Origin: Bin80 sp964291275
Lineage (GTDB): Bacteria > Bacteroidota > Rhodothermia > Rhodothermales > Bin80
DNA length: 64,000 nt
Assembly (NCBI GenBank): GCA_964291275.2
Contig: OZ219799.1
Location: 310,001-374,000, forward strand
Direction: 5' to 3'
Shown piece after piece: positions 54,977 through 64,000 of this stretch; positions within the stretch are counted from its first letter, which is position 1, and each line of letters starts with the position of its first letter. The translations under genes were made by a program, and so were the position numbers. The notes under the pieces were generated by a model. The model did no database searches. It saw only the letters and a list, made by a program, of their open reading frames with translations, and was not told where the DNA came from.

Positions 54977-55339
54977 ATCCCTTATACAGTTCGTACATTT
55001 CGGCTATGTCATTGACTCACCTCCGTGTACTTCGTGGCACACTATCCCAGGTCCCGACAAAGTGTGTACATGCGTCCATGAGTTCTTCGACACCGTGGGC
55101 CTGTATGCCATCTCACCATAGCGATGACATACATGTTGCCTTCGACCATTACCACGGCCTCGGCGACCCAGATCATGACCATTTCGATGCTCATTAGCTC
55201 TGGCCACACGCACCGCTACCGACGCTTCGCAGGGATCCTCGCAGATCACTACGCACGGCTCGCGGAAATATGTGTTTCGGTTAAACTTCATATTGCAGGA
55301 CTTGCACCCGCTACACTTTTGCCAGTTAGCCTGGCGCAC
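54977..55339 (-). ncRNA. 5' ribozyme domains of group II intron 1
   Basis: The 363 bases between the IS4 right end and the LRR 3' part start, on the reverse strand, with GTGCGCCAGGC and contain GGGTGCAAGTCCTGC, a typical domain I loop. The same sequence family is present at 33.8-34.1 kb. The 161-codon reverse ORF over this region is ribozyme sequence, not a gene. Confidence 0.7.
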
Positions 55340-56440
55340 GGCAATAATGATCTGAGCATGCTTCCCGATGGCATCTTTGACGAACTGACCTCGCTGATTT
55401 TGCTTTACTTGAATGAAAATGATCTGGTCACGCTCCCCGACGGTATCTTTGACGAACTGACCTCGCTGACTTGGCTTTACTTGTCGCAAAATGACCTGAG
55501 CACACTTCCCGACGGCATCTTTGATGAACTGACCTCACTGAATGAGCTTTACTTGTCGCAAAATGACCTGAGCGCGCTTCCCGACGGCATCTTTGACGAA
55601 CTGACCTCGCTGACTGAGCTTTATTTGAGCGAAAACAAACTAGTCACGCTCCCTGACGGCATCTTTGATGAATTGACCTCGCTGGAGGGGCTTTGGTTGT
55701 ACGATAATGATCTGGTCACGCTCCCTGAGGGCATTATTAAAGATCTTACTGAATTGTACTCGAGTAATTCTGTCGGCTTACGTCTTCAAGGTAACCCAGG
55801 AGCACCCTTCCGTCCAGTGGTCGACGCAAGCGCAGACCTAACAGCACAGCCGGGAACTGAGGTTTCTATTCCAGGCAGCGTCACGGGGCCATGGGGGAGT
55901 TTCGTACGGTGGACTTGGATGCAAGTAGACGGTCCAGATTCAGATACTCCTAGTTCAGGGGCATTACCCTTGACGGGTGGAGACACGGCCATGCCCAGCT
56001 TTACAGCACCAATGACAGAAGGAGAAGTCCACTTTAAACTGGTTGCAACTCCGGGGCATAGGGGGACGCCGCCCGAGGCCTACGGATATGCGATCTCAGA
56101 TCCTGATTGGATTACGATACGCGTGGGTGTTGCCACCAATGTAGCGGAAGTACCTCTGGTTGTGGACTTTGATTTGCTCGGGAATTATCCCAATCCATTC
56201 AACCCGTCTACCACCATTCTGCTGGATTTGCCGGAGACGGCCGCAGTATCCGTAGATATATTCAACATGCTGGGACAGCGGATACACTGGGAAGATTTCC
56301 CAGATGTAGCGGCCGGTCCTTCACAGCCTTTGCCTCTCAAAGTTTCTCACTTGCCTTCCGGCGTGTATGTCTATCACGTCACGGCGCAAGTGGGAAAAGA
56401 GATCTATCATGCCAGTGGGCGCATGACTTTCATCAAATAG
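55340..56440 (+). pseudogene. LRR surface protein, 3' part with sorting domain
   Basis: This 366-codon continuation of the split LRR gene starts at GGC 55340. It supplies the rest of repeat ten and five to six further 24-residue LRRs, then a capping segment (LRLQGNPGAPF). A PKD/REJ-like beta domain follows (WTWMQVDGPDSDTPSSG, then MPSFTAPMTEGEVHFKLVAT). The C-terminal sorting-type domain has NYPNPFNPSTTILLDLP, FNMLGQRI and PSGVYVYHV. Alone it has no signal peptide; the ORF upstream to 55124 is intron sequence. Confidence 0.85.
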
Positions 56441-57114
56441 AGCCAATGCGGAATATGAAGTGAGACGCAAACATAGGCTAGTGTGAGTGCTTGCAATCAG
56501 AATTATTTAATGTACTTGCCTACCGTAGTTTTCTCGTTTGGTCGTACCTAACCTGGATAACCTAGCATTAATGACAGCTGGGATACGATCCCCACCGAAC
56601 TCAACAAGATCAACCGCGTGACCGCGGTGCTTCCCAAAAGCAATCCCAGACCCATCGTCACGAAGATTGATCAAGATTTCACACCGAGGGAGGTAGAGAT
56701 CTCACAGAGAATGGGGTTCATTTATGCCCCCTATACGACCCAAACCAGACAGGAGTGCGCGGAGCGAAGATCCCTCCGCTACAACCCCCAGGCTAATGAA
56801 TCATAGCCAGTCCCTCATTTGTGGCGCAATACAAAACTCGCTATGGAATACCAACCGGTGTATCCAATGGGCTGAGTTGAGACCACAGGAGGGGTGCCAA
56901 GGGTATGATTGGCCGGCAAAACGAAGCACCAAGGCGCCTTAGATCCGTTGATTTATTGCGCTTCATTTGGCGTAGTTGGGCAAGGAGGATAGAACATCAA
57001 ATTGCAGCCATTTGAGGGCTTTCTTTCGCATGCAGTCGCATTGATGCAATCACACGTGCAGGCCGGAGCATCCCGAAGTCTTGGGCTATGCCTTGCTGGT
57101 GGGCCGCGCAGCCA
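56441..57114. other. Intergenic stretch
   Basis: No gene is recognised. Short overlapping forward ORFs at 56618-56942 lack recognisable features. Confidence 0.3.
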
Positions 57115-59322
57115 TTAGCCTTCCGACGGCACTTGAAGCTTTTGAGCTGTCGGCAAAAATCGTGATATCAACTTGCTGTATTCGGCATAGTACTGATCCC
57201 AGTGGAAGTCATCATATTCCTCTGGATTATTTTGAACGCGTTCGCTCACCAGACGCGCACACACCGCATCGGCTGTGATTTCTGCCAACATTACTCTGAA
57301 ATGTTTTTCGTCCTGCCCCTGAAACCGTGGAGCCGAGCCCAAATACTGCTTAAGGGACGGATGGCGGGCTGCGATTTCCAGGACGTTTTGCCGCCAACGG
57401 AAGCGCTGGTTGGCAATCTTGATATCTTCAAGTTTAATCTTAATGCCCGCTCCGAGCGGCTGAAAGGTAATTAAGTCGGCAGTAGCTTCCTCACTCTTCA
57501 GCTTCGCCACAATTATGGCTTTAGCGTCCTCTGTTCCAGAAACACCAACTCGAATGTCACAGCTGGCCACGCCAAGATTTTTTTTCGGCACCAGCATTTT
57601 GTTGCCGGATACCTTGAACCTGCTGTTGTCGACTGAAATATTCAGCATGGTGGGCTCAGATACGAGCGAAAGCGGTGCCAAAATTCGAATGCGTTTTTTC
57701 GGACCGCCGATCTTGATACGATATAGTGATCTGTGAAAGCAGAGCTCTCCCAGCTCCCTGAATTCATCTGCTCTTGAATTGAGGACCTCTACGATACACT
57801 CTTCTGTGATGGACCCGATAGACACCTTGATACCAGAGGCTGTGGTCGGCTGAACGCCCGTCAACTTCCACGAGGCCTGTAAAACGTCATCCTCTGTGGG
57901 GTGGGATTCAACCGACACGAACCGTTTGTCGGTAGCCACCTCTTCTGTCAGGCACTCGATTTGGACAGTTGCTCCGTATTCGATTTCAGGAAAGGCTTTT
58001 TGCCGCACACGCAATGTGCAGGGGATCGACTGGCCAACCACAATTTTGGCAAACTTGGGGCTGAGAGAAAAGCCCGACTCCTGAAACAATCGAGTGCTGG
58101 TTCCACTCCCGTCACGGGACACATCATCTTCAGCACCCTCGTGCTCCAAGAACTTTGTCGCAGCACGCTCCAGTGCATTTAGGCGTTTGCGGGTGGCCCG
58201 ATTCTCAATGGTCGCGCGCTCGCTATCTGCTTTTTTTCGCTCCTCTTCAATCAGCGGACGCAGCCGCTTCAGTCCCTCGGCAAAAAGGGCCTTGACAAAT
58301 GGATGCGCCCGGGCCAAACCGGATCGTCGCGAAGGATCGAGCACGGGCATGGGATTGCTCGGGTCAGCGTCGGCACGTGCTTCTACGCGCTGATCAAATT
58401 GATTCCAGAGTTCATCAATACGGTTGCAAACCAAGCGACCAAAAAATCGCAGCGCATGCGGATCGGTCTCAAGATCTTTGTCAAATAGTGTAGCTTCGTG
58501 GACCGCATGACGAGACTTGATCAGTATGCCTCCGCGCCGGAATCTTGATGTTTCGCCCCCGAGTTGTTCGCTTGTTCGACTTATCGTCAGCTTTGCCCTT
58601 GCGCCCGCATAACCGGGCACGTCAAAGGCAACCTTGATCCGGTCTCGTCCAGCCAACACTGGAGGTTGAATCACCGTCCGCTCTTTGGCGCCATCCTTTA
58701 GTGTTATTTCGCGCCCCGGATCTTTAAGTATGTCCCGCAATGGCACAAGCAGGCGAACATTCTTCTTTAAATTTACGGAGGAGGGAATTCTTCGGCTCGC
58801 ATTCAATTCGATGGTGACCACCGTGCCCGTACCCTCAAGAATACCCAACCGTTTTCGTTCGGCCTGGGTGACCTTTGTCGGCTTGTACAGTTTGAAATCG
58901 AAATACTCCGACACCTCACACGCATGTACGCTGCCATCGCCTGGAATAGACTCAAAGGTGACTTTCCCCAAGGCCGCTATGTCCTTTGCCCCTCGTGAAT
59001 TGGTCCCGCGGACAGCAAGTCCCTGCTCCATGCCGCTCACCCGTCCACCTGTCCGGCCAATCTTTTGGCTCATGGCCTCCATGGACATACCGTCCGCAAA
59101 ATCACGAACGCGCAGCGTTGACGACTCGCCCGCTGCACGGCGGCGGATAAGCTCAATATCAATTTGACCGCGGATTCCCAATATCTGGTAGCGATCATCG
59201 GCGTTGGTTATCAACTCTACCAACGCATCATAGATGTCGTGTATGGCCATGTTGGAGTCTTGGATTAGACGCCGCGTCCCGTCTAACTCCACCTTTCGCT
59301 GCTCAACTATTTGCCTTGTCAT
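57115..59322 (-). CDS. Standalone GHKL-ATPase protein (Hsp90/MORC-like fold)
   Basis: A 735-residue protein with an N-terminal GHKL ATP-binding domain. The N box LVELITNADD has Asn40, the G1 box RDFADGMS has the nucleotide-binding Asp77 and Gly78, and GTNSRGAKDIAALG (106-119) is the ATP-lid G2 motif. A transducer-like domain follows (about 200-330), then a helical segment rich in Arg/Glu (about 360-400) and beta-rich C-terminal modules. No kinase, mismatch-repair or topoisomerase domain is present. Similar proteins occur in defence islands, where their role is poorly known. It is flanked by long non-coding gaps, so it is probably expressed alone. Confidence 0.75.
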   Translation of the reverse strand: MTRQIVEQRKVELDGTRRLIQDSNMAIHDIYDALVELITNADDRYQILGIRGQIDIELIRRRAAGESSTLRVRDFADGMSMEAMSQKIGRTGGRVSGMEQGLAVRGTNSRGAKDIAALGKVTFESIPGDGSVHACEVSEYFDFKLYKPTKVTQAERKRLGILEGTGTVVTIELNASRRIPSSVNLKKNVRLLVPLRDILKDPGREITLKDGAKERTVIQPPVLAGRDRIKVAFDVPGYAGARAKLTISRTSEQLGGETSRFRRGGILIKSRHAVHEATLFDKDLETDPHALRFFGRLVCNRIDELWNQFDQRVEARADADPSNPMPVLDPSRRSGLARAHPFVKALFAEGLKRLRPLIEEERKKADSERATIENRATRKRLNALERAATKFLEHEGAEDDVSRDGSGTSTRLFQESGFSLSPKFAKIVVGQSIPCTLRVRQKAFPEIEYGATVQIECLTEEVATDKRFVSVESHPTEDDVLQASWKLTGVQPTTASGIKVSIGSITEECIVEVLNSRADEFRELGELCFHRSLYRIKIGGPKKRIRILAPLSLVSEPTMLNISVDNSRFKVSGNKMLVPKKNLGVASCDIRVGVSGTEDAKAIIVAKLKSEEATADLITFQPLGAGIKIKLEDIKIANQRFRWRQNVLEIAARHPSLKQYLGSAPRFQGQDEKHFRVMLAEITADAVCARLVSERVQNNPEEYDDFHWDQYYAEYSKLISRFLPTAQKLQVPSEG

Positions 59323-59834
59323 GATATCATCGTAGGTTGCTGCTCAGCGCTGGACCTCTGTACGCGCTGCAAGGTGTTGCGACTCGCAAGAATGGCGTAC
59401 ACCCTAGCCTCCCTTGCAAATATCCAAAATCCAAGACCTGGGGACTCCCTGCCATTTACGCAAATAAAATGTGGCATGATTCGAATCATTTCATTTTTTG
59501 TGGATCTGCCTGTGCGCGACGGATTGGCCTTCCATTGGGCCAATTGATTTGGTCATTTGTACGAGTTGATGGCCGCACTGCACTCGCCCTGTGAATACTG
59601 TGTGGCCAGTGGTTCATCACACCGCTAGAGACAGAATCTTCGTTAATATAGTAACGCTTCAAGTTTTTTTCCGTCAATTGTGTTCTGTATCTGTTTTATA
59701 ATGGCACATAATTGTTATGTATTGTGAATTCATGCTGGATTGTTTTTTTTGGACCAAAGCATTGAAAAATCATCCAGTTGAGGAACATTGAAAGGGACCC
59801 TTATGAATACATTCGGCTTCTGGAGTATCACAAG
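59323..59834. other. Intergenic stretch
   Basis: AT-rich with no recognised gene. It should contain the promoters of the GHKL gene (left) and the propeller lipoprotein (right). Confidence 0.35.
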
Positions 59835-61008
59835 ATGTCAATGAGCACGATCAGATTTCTTGCCCTTATTGCATTCGCTGCCTGCTTGATAGGAGGATGT
59901 AATACCGAAGAAGATATTGATCCTAGAGCGACGGCTGAAACTTTTTCATCGACTGACGTCTTTACGAATCGGCGATGAGGCCGTCGTGGATACTGTTTAT
60001 TTTGACTATATCGACGACATAGAAGTTGACGCGCAGGGGAACATCCTAGTAGCAGATAACGCATCTCCTGGTTTTCGCGTCTTTTTACCCGACGGTACAC
60101 TTACTCATGGGATCGGGAGCGAGGGTGAGGCCCCGGGAGGGTTTCAGGATACTCCGTTGCTTACAGTCGGCACCAAGGACTCCGTATTTGTGTTTGACGA
60201 GGATAATGGCCGATTAACCGTGTATTCTCCAGGCGACTACCAATTGACCCGTATGGTAAACCTGGCCACAAATCTCCCTAATAACGTAGAGGCTGCAGAT
60301 GTCCTGGCTATACTACCCGAAGGCATGATTGTCCAATTCGAGCATTACCCAGACGAAGACGCCACGGACGAGAATGATTGGCCTATGGAAGTCAAGTTTC
60401 TGGATCATTTTGGTGGGGTTTTGCGAGATTCAATCGCCCTGATTCCATCCTATCAACTTACATTGATCTCAGACGAGGTTATTGAGAATCTTCCCTTCCC
60501 GCGTATATGGGGACGGGAGTCATTTATTATCTCAAGTTCAGATGGACCAATCCACGCTGGGTGGAACGAAACCATTCAAGTGAGCACCACCTCTATTAGT
60601 GGAGTGGTTGGCGAATTTGTTATCCCCTACTCTCCCATACCCATCACTTTGGATGAAAAAAATGAAGAGGTGTCCCGATGGCCAGAAGAATGGCAGGTTC
60701 AATTACGCAGAGATGTGCCGGATACCAAACCCGCATTCAATGCAATGGTACTTGACGACGAGGACCGATTGTGGATGCAACTCATTTGGCCAGCGGATTC
60801 CGCAAAGGCCGCTTGGCTTGTAGTTGAATCGTCAACAGGTGACGTAGTAGCCAAAACCTCGCCCCCAGTGACTGCAACAATCATGAAGATTCGTCAAAGA
60901 AAAGCCTACGGCTCTGTGGATGACGGGCAAGACGTTGTGACGGTTTGGGAATCAATAGTTCACCGTCACACGGGGGTTGATATGAAGACCGTGCAGTTTC
61001 AGCGGTGA
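59835..61008 (+). pseudogene. Six-bladed beta-propeller lipoprotein, frameshifted
   Basis: The first frame starts at ATG 59835 with a lipoprotein signal ending LIGGC, then stops at 59978. The second frame, open from upstream to 61008, encodes IGDEAVVDTVYFDYIDDIEVD, NILVADNASPGFRVF and further blades. Removing one T from TTT at 59961-59963 joins them (STDVLRIGDEAV) and gives about 390 residues. It is a paralogue of the propeller lipoproteins at 31-33 kb. Confidence 0.7.
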
Positions 61009-61242
61009 AGCACGCAAAACGCAGGTCAGTAAGCATATACCATTTGTGTGCAATACATGCTGCGCAACCATCTGGATTGACGCGTATGTTTGAGCATCCA
61101 AGGAGGGGCTGATTCGCGGATGATCCTACGCATAACAAATCGTGGACTCATTGGAGACATTTCTTCAGAATCTTTTTGTACAGTAAATTCCTTGGCAAGC
61201 AGTGCATCAATCACTATTGAAGTAAAACCAAGAGACTAAACC

Positions 61243-62333
61243 ATGAATGATTCCACCAAATCAGTCACTTTCACGCTTCTGATCACCCTATTGGCTGCTG
61301 GATGTGGCACGGAAGCTCCTCGCTCCATCCAGCAGTGTCCTGGGGAGGCTCGTATGGACAAGCCGTCAACGAGGCGGTTAACATTCCCTTCGCCGAGGAA
61401 ATGGGCATCAATGTTGGAGTCGAGGACTATAACGGAGGGCTCGCACAAATCCGCGCACAGGTTGAAATTGGCAATATTCACTGGGATGTAGTGGATCTGG
61501 AATTCGCCGACGCGGTGCGGGGATGCGACGAAGGACTTCTGGAACCGATAGACATCGACATATTACCGCCTGGCCCTGATGGAACGCCCGCTACTGAGGA
61601 TTTTGTGGCCGAAACCCTGACTGAATGTGGTGTAGGTAATATTTTTTGGTCAACCGTGTATGCTTACAGTGAGGCGACCATTCCTGGTCCCAAGCCCACT
61701 ACGATGGCTGACTTTTTCGACCTGGAGACCTTCCCTGGTCGCCGGGGAATGAGGCGAGCACCGCAGGTAAATCTTGAATGGGCGTTGATTGCAGACGGGG
61801 TGCCCCTAGATCAGGTGTACGCCACACTGGATACCCCCGAGGGAGTTGAACGTGCTTTTGCAAAGCTCGAATCCATCAGGGAAGAGGTGATCTGGTGGGA
61901 AGCCGGTGCCCAGCCGCCACAAATGCTGGCCGACGGTGAAGTGATCATGACCACAGCCTATAACGGTCGTATCTTCAACGCGCAGGTGCTTGAAGATCAG
62001 CCGTTCGTGATTGTTTGGGACGGACAGATGCTTGATGTGGGACAGATCGGAATTGTTCCTGGTACCCCGCGCCTGAAAGAGGCCTTGGAATATGTTGTCT
62101 CCGCAACCAGTGCTGAATCATTGTCGCGGATCGGAAGGCGGATCTCATATTCCTCCGTGCGGAAGTCCGGGATGCCACTGGTGACGACTCACATTGTGGC
62201 TGGAGTAGACATGGAACCACACATGCCGGCGAGTACCGCCAATACGCGGCGTGCCCTGCGTTTCAACTCAGCTTGGTGGGTTGACCACCAGGACGAATTG
62301 AACGAACGGTTCAGTGCATGGCTGGTCAACTGA
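61243..62333 (+). pseudogene. ABC transporter solute-binding lipoprotein (PotD-like), frameshifted
   Basis: The first frame begins at ATG 61243 with the signal FTLLITLLAAGC. The second frame carries the mature protein: VSWGGSYGQAVNEAVNIPFAE, DVVDLEFADAVRGCDEGLLEP, and WGSMV-free FWSTVYAYSEAT, as in polyamine-type family 1 binding proteins. One base missing near 61330-61335 would join them. No permease or ATPase gene accompanies it in the window. About 363 residues when joined. Confidence 0.75.
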
Positions 62334-62685
62334 GATTTTCTACTACATGGGGCGCTGCGACTGTAAGGACGTAATTGGGTTTCCTGTACGCAGAAGCCGT
62401 CATCCACGTTTCCTACGGCTAATTCCGCAAAATATCCAATTCAGTCAGGATTTCCTCGCACCGGTTCTGGTTTCAGGAAGGGGCATGTCAATCGTATCAA
62501 TCGGGGACCACACACTCGACTTCCCAGGACATTCACGTCCTTTCAAGTGCTCCACCGAGAACAGGCACTGAAGATCAATCAACAGATTGATCAAGCCCTT
62601 TATGAGCGCTGTTGAGGTTGGACATTGATCCTGCCAGAGATAGGCCACGCCAATTCTGGAATCCAGAGATACTATCTGCGAACTG
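62334..62685. other. Intergenic stretch between convergent genes
   Basis: No gene or clear terminator is recognised. Confidence 0.35.
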
Positions 62686-64000
62686 CTAGGCGGGCTGGTC
62701 CGCGTGTCCTGGGCGAAGCAAGACATCCATACGGTGATGCAGCATCATGAGCGCTGGTACCAACATCATCAAGATAACCGTGGCAAATAGTACGCCAACA
62801 CCGAGACTTACGGCCATCGGGATAAGGAATTGTGCCTGTGTACTCCGCTCAAGTATAAGGGGAAGAACGCCTAGGAACGTGGTTACCAATGTAAGCAGAA
62901 TTGGGCGAAAGCGTGCCTTCCCACCTTCCCAAATGGCTTTCTCCATAGGAACTCCCTCCCGCCTCCTCTCATTAACGAAATGAATAAGTACTAACGAGTC
63001 ATTAATTACAATTCCACTAAGTGCCACAATCCCAAACAGGCTAAGCATGCTCAGGTTTAGTCCCATAATTATATGTCCAATCAGGGCACCAATAAATCCA
63101 AACGGAATCACGGCCAGAATAATGAATGGCTGGATATATGAACGAAATGGAATAGCCAGGAGTGCGTACATCACAAACAATGCGATGATAAATCCTCTTG
63201 TCAGTGCGTTCACAGAATCGGCTTGTTGCCTCTGCTCACCTTCAAAGCTCACACTGAATCCTGGAATATCTGTCTGAATAGTCGGTATGATTTCTGATTC
63301 TATGCGACCAATAACCGCCTCCAGTGTGTTTTGCTCTTCATTCACATCCGCTGTGACGGTTACAACGCGGCGGCGGTCACGTCGATGAATGGCGGATGGG
63401 CCAGTGGCAATGCGCGCTTCAGCGACTTCGCTGAGAGGGATCTCTGCTCCGGCGGGCGTTCGAATACGGAGCCGCTGCAGGTCGGCTGGGGTATTGCGTT
63501 CATCCTCTGGCAGGCGAACCATCACTCTGACATCGTCCCGGCCTCTCTGTATACGCAGGGCTTCGGCACCAAAGAAGGCGTTGCGTACTTGCAAGGCCAT
63601 GTCCTCAAAAGTCAGTCCGAGAGGGCGTGATTCCGGAAGCAATTCCAACTGAATCTCGCGTTTCCCCCTGTCTTGATCATCGTCTATATTGGAAGTCCCC
63701 GCAATACTTGCAAGCTCCTCTCTGAAGCGCGCTGTTGCTTCTTCCAGCGCCTGTGTGGTAGGTGCGGCCAATTCTGCCCGAATGCTGCTTCCGAGAGAAA
63801 TCAGTGCAGCCTGGAAAACGAGAGAGTTTACACCAGGAATCTCGCCAACCTTTTCACGCCATGCTTCTTCGAATTCAAGTGCAGGGAGCTTTCGTATTTC
63901 GGCGTTGACCAATTCAAGGCTGACCTCACCCAGATGGGATTGGATAATTCCCCATTCTAAATGCATAATCCACACCTATGCAACGCGGATATATCTGACA
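62686..64000 (-). CDS. RND efflux transporter, C-terminal half (partial, probable frameshift)
   Basis: The reverse frame 63975-62686 encodes the second porter and transmembrane half of an AcrB/HAE1-type pump: EIPGVNSLVFQ, then RDRRRVVTVTADV, FEGEQRQQADSV and VALSGIVINDSLVLIHFVNE, with GGKARFRPILLTLVTTFLG. Six helices follow the expected spacing. A TAG lies directly upstream in this frame (63976-63978). A different frame to the window edge reads sensibly (IGVDYAFRMG), and losing one base from the run at about 63945-63950 would join them. The N-terminal half lies outside the window. Confidence 0.8.

Larger units (their letters stand above)
47160..55339 (-). mobile_element. Group II intron 1, antisense in the LRR gene, carrying nested insertions
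   Basis: On the reverse strand it starts GTGCGCCAGGC at 55339, the classic group II 5' end. It ends CCCTACCGCGAT at 47160. Domain V is at 47200-47231 (GAGCCGGATGCG ... GTCCGGATC), and domain VI follows with the bulged-A region. Its reverse transcriptase is at 47216-48718. The body is interrupted by a second group II intron and an IS4-family element, giving a total span of 8180 bases; without them it would be about 2 kb. Because it lies antisense to the LRR gene, splicing of the LRR mRNA cannot remove it. Confidence 0.82.

Noticed and set aside
55004..55489. Reverse ORF similar to one at 33974-34240, first read as a conserved small protein family
   Set aside because: The shared sequence begins with GTGCGCC/GTGTGTC and is better explained as group II intron ribozyme sequence.

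Overview
The window looks like a chromosomal segment from a member of the Bacteroidota/Rhodothermota side of the bacterial tree. The evidence is a type IX secretion plug-domain protein, C-terminal sorting-type domains with an NPFNP core, many lipoproteins with short lipoboxes, six-bladed beta-propeller lipoproteins next to an NVEALA-like peptide, and Rhodothermales-style leucine-rich-repeat (LRR) proteins. The placement is inference from gene content; there is no rRNA in the window. I saw no tRNA or CRISPR array, but I could not scan for them computationally.

Layout. 1-7.8 kb is mostly housekeeping: a frameshifted membrane protein, BtuF/BtuC-like uptake genes without their ATPase, deoC, a SPOR lipoprotein, dapD, a polyphosphate-glucokinase-like ROK kinase, a 34-residue lipoprotein not previously obvious, and dnaG. 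7.9-24.7 kb is a defence locus. A very large STAND-type NTPase points left. A tightly packed right-pointing operon encodes an SNF2 helicase with a C-terminal DUF3883 nuclease-like domain, a UvrD-type helicase, a DUF1156 DNA methylase and a DUF499 ATPase (a Hma-like helicase-methylase-ATPase set with extra parts). 24.8-34.6 kb is accessory and decaying: broken lipoproteins, a deacetylase, a sulfatase, an ISNCY-type transposase, beta-propeller lipoproteins, a small peptide gene with an in-frame amber codon, and a relic of a group II intron. 34.6-40.4 kb is a left-pointing operon led by dnaE, which contains a 158-residue mini-intein, followed by a frameshifted arsC, an Smr protein, a glutamine-amidotransferase-like hydrolase and an SxtJ-like membrane protein. 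41-45.5 kb holds the T9SS plug-like protein and a large zinc metalloprotease.

The most striking structure is 45.9-56.4 kb. A single LRR surface-protein gene has been split by a group II intron inserted antisense (47160-55339). Joining the two sides gives an uninterrupted 781-residue protein. Inside that intron lie a second group II intron (about 48781-50587) and an IS4-family element (50598-54976). The IS4 element is itself split by an IS1595-family transposon (51261-54172) with perfect 40-bp ends and an 8-bp target duplication. The IS1595 transposon carries passengers: a small AT-hook protein and a DNA methyltransferase fused to an Mrr-like nuclease domain. The methyltransferase frame is currently broken at an A8G9 homopolymer, which makes it a candidate phase-variable mobile restriction-modification unit.

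57-64 kb contains a standalone GHKL-ATPase protein, a frameshifted beta-propeller lipoprotein, a frameshifted ABC solute-binding protein and the C-terminal half of an RND efflux pump. About ten apparent frameshifts, mostly in short homopolymers, fall in accessory or mobile genes, while the long core and defence genes are intact. This suggests real gene decay more than uniform sequencing error, though raw reads would be needed to settle it.
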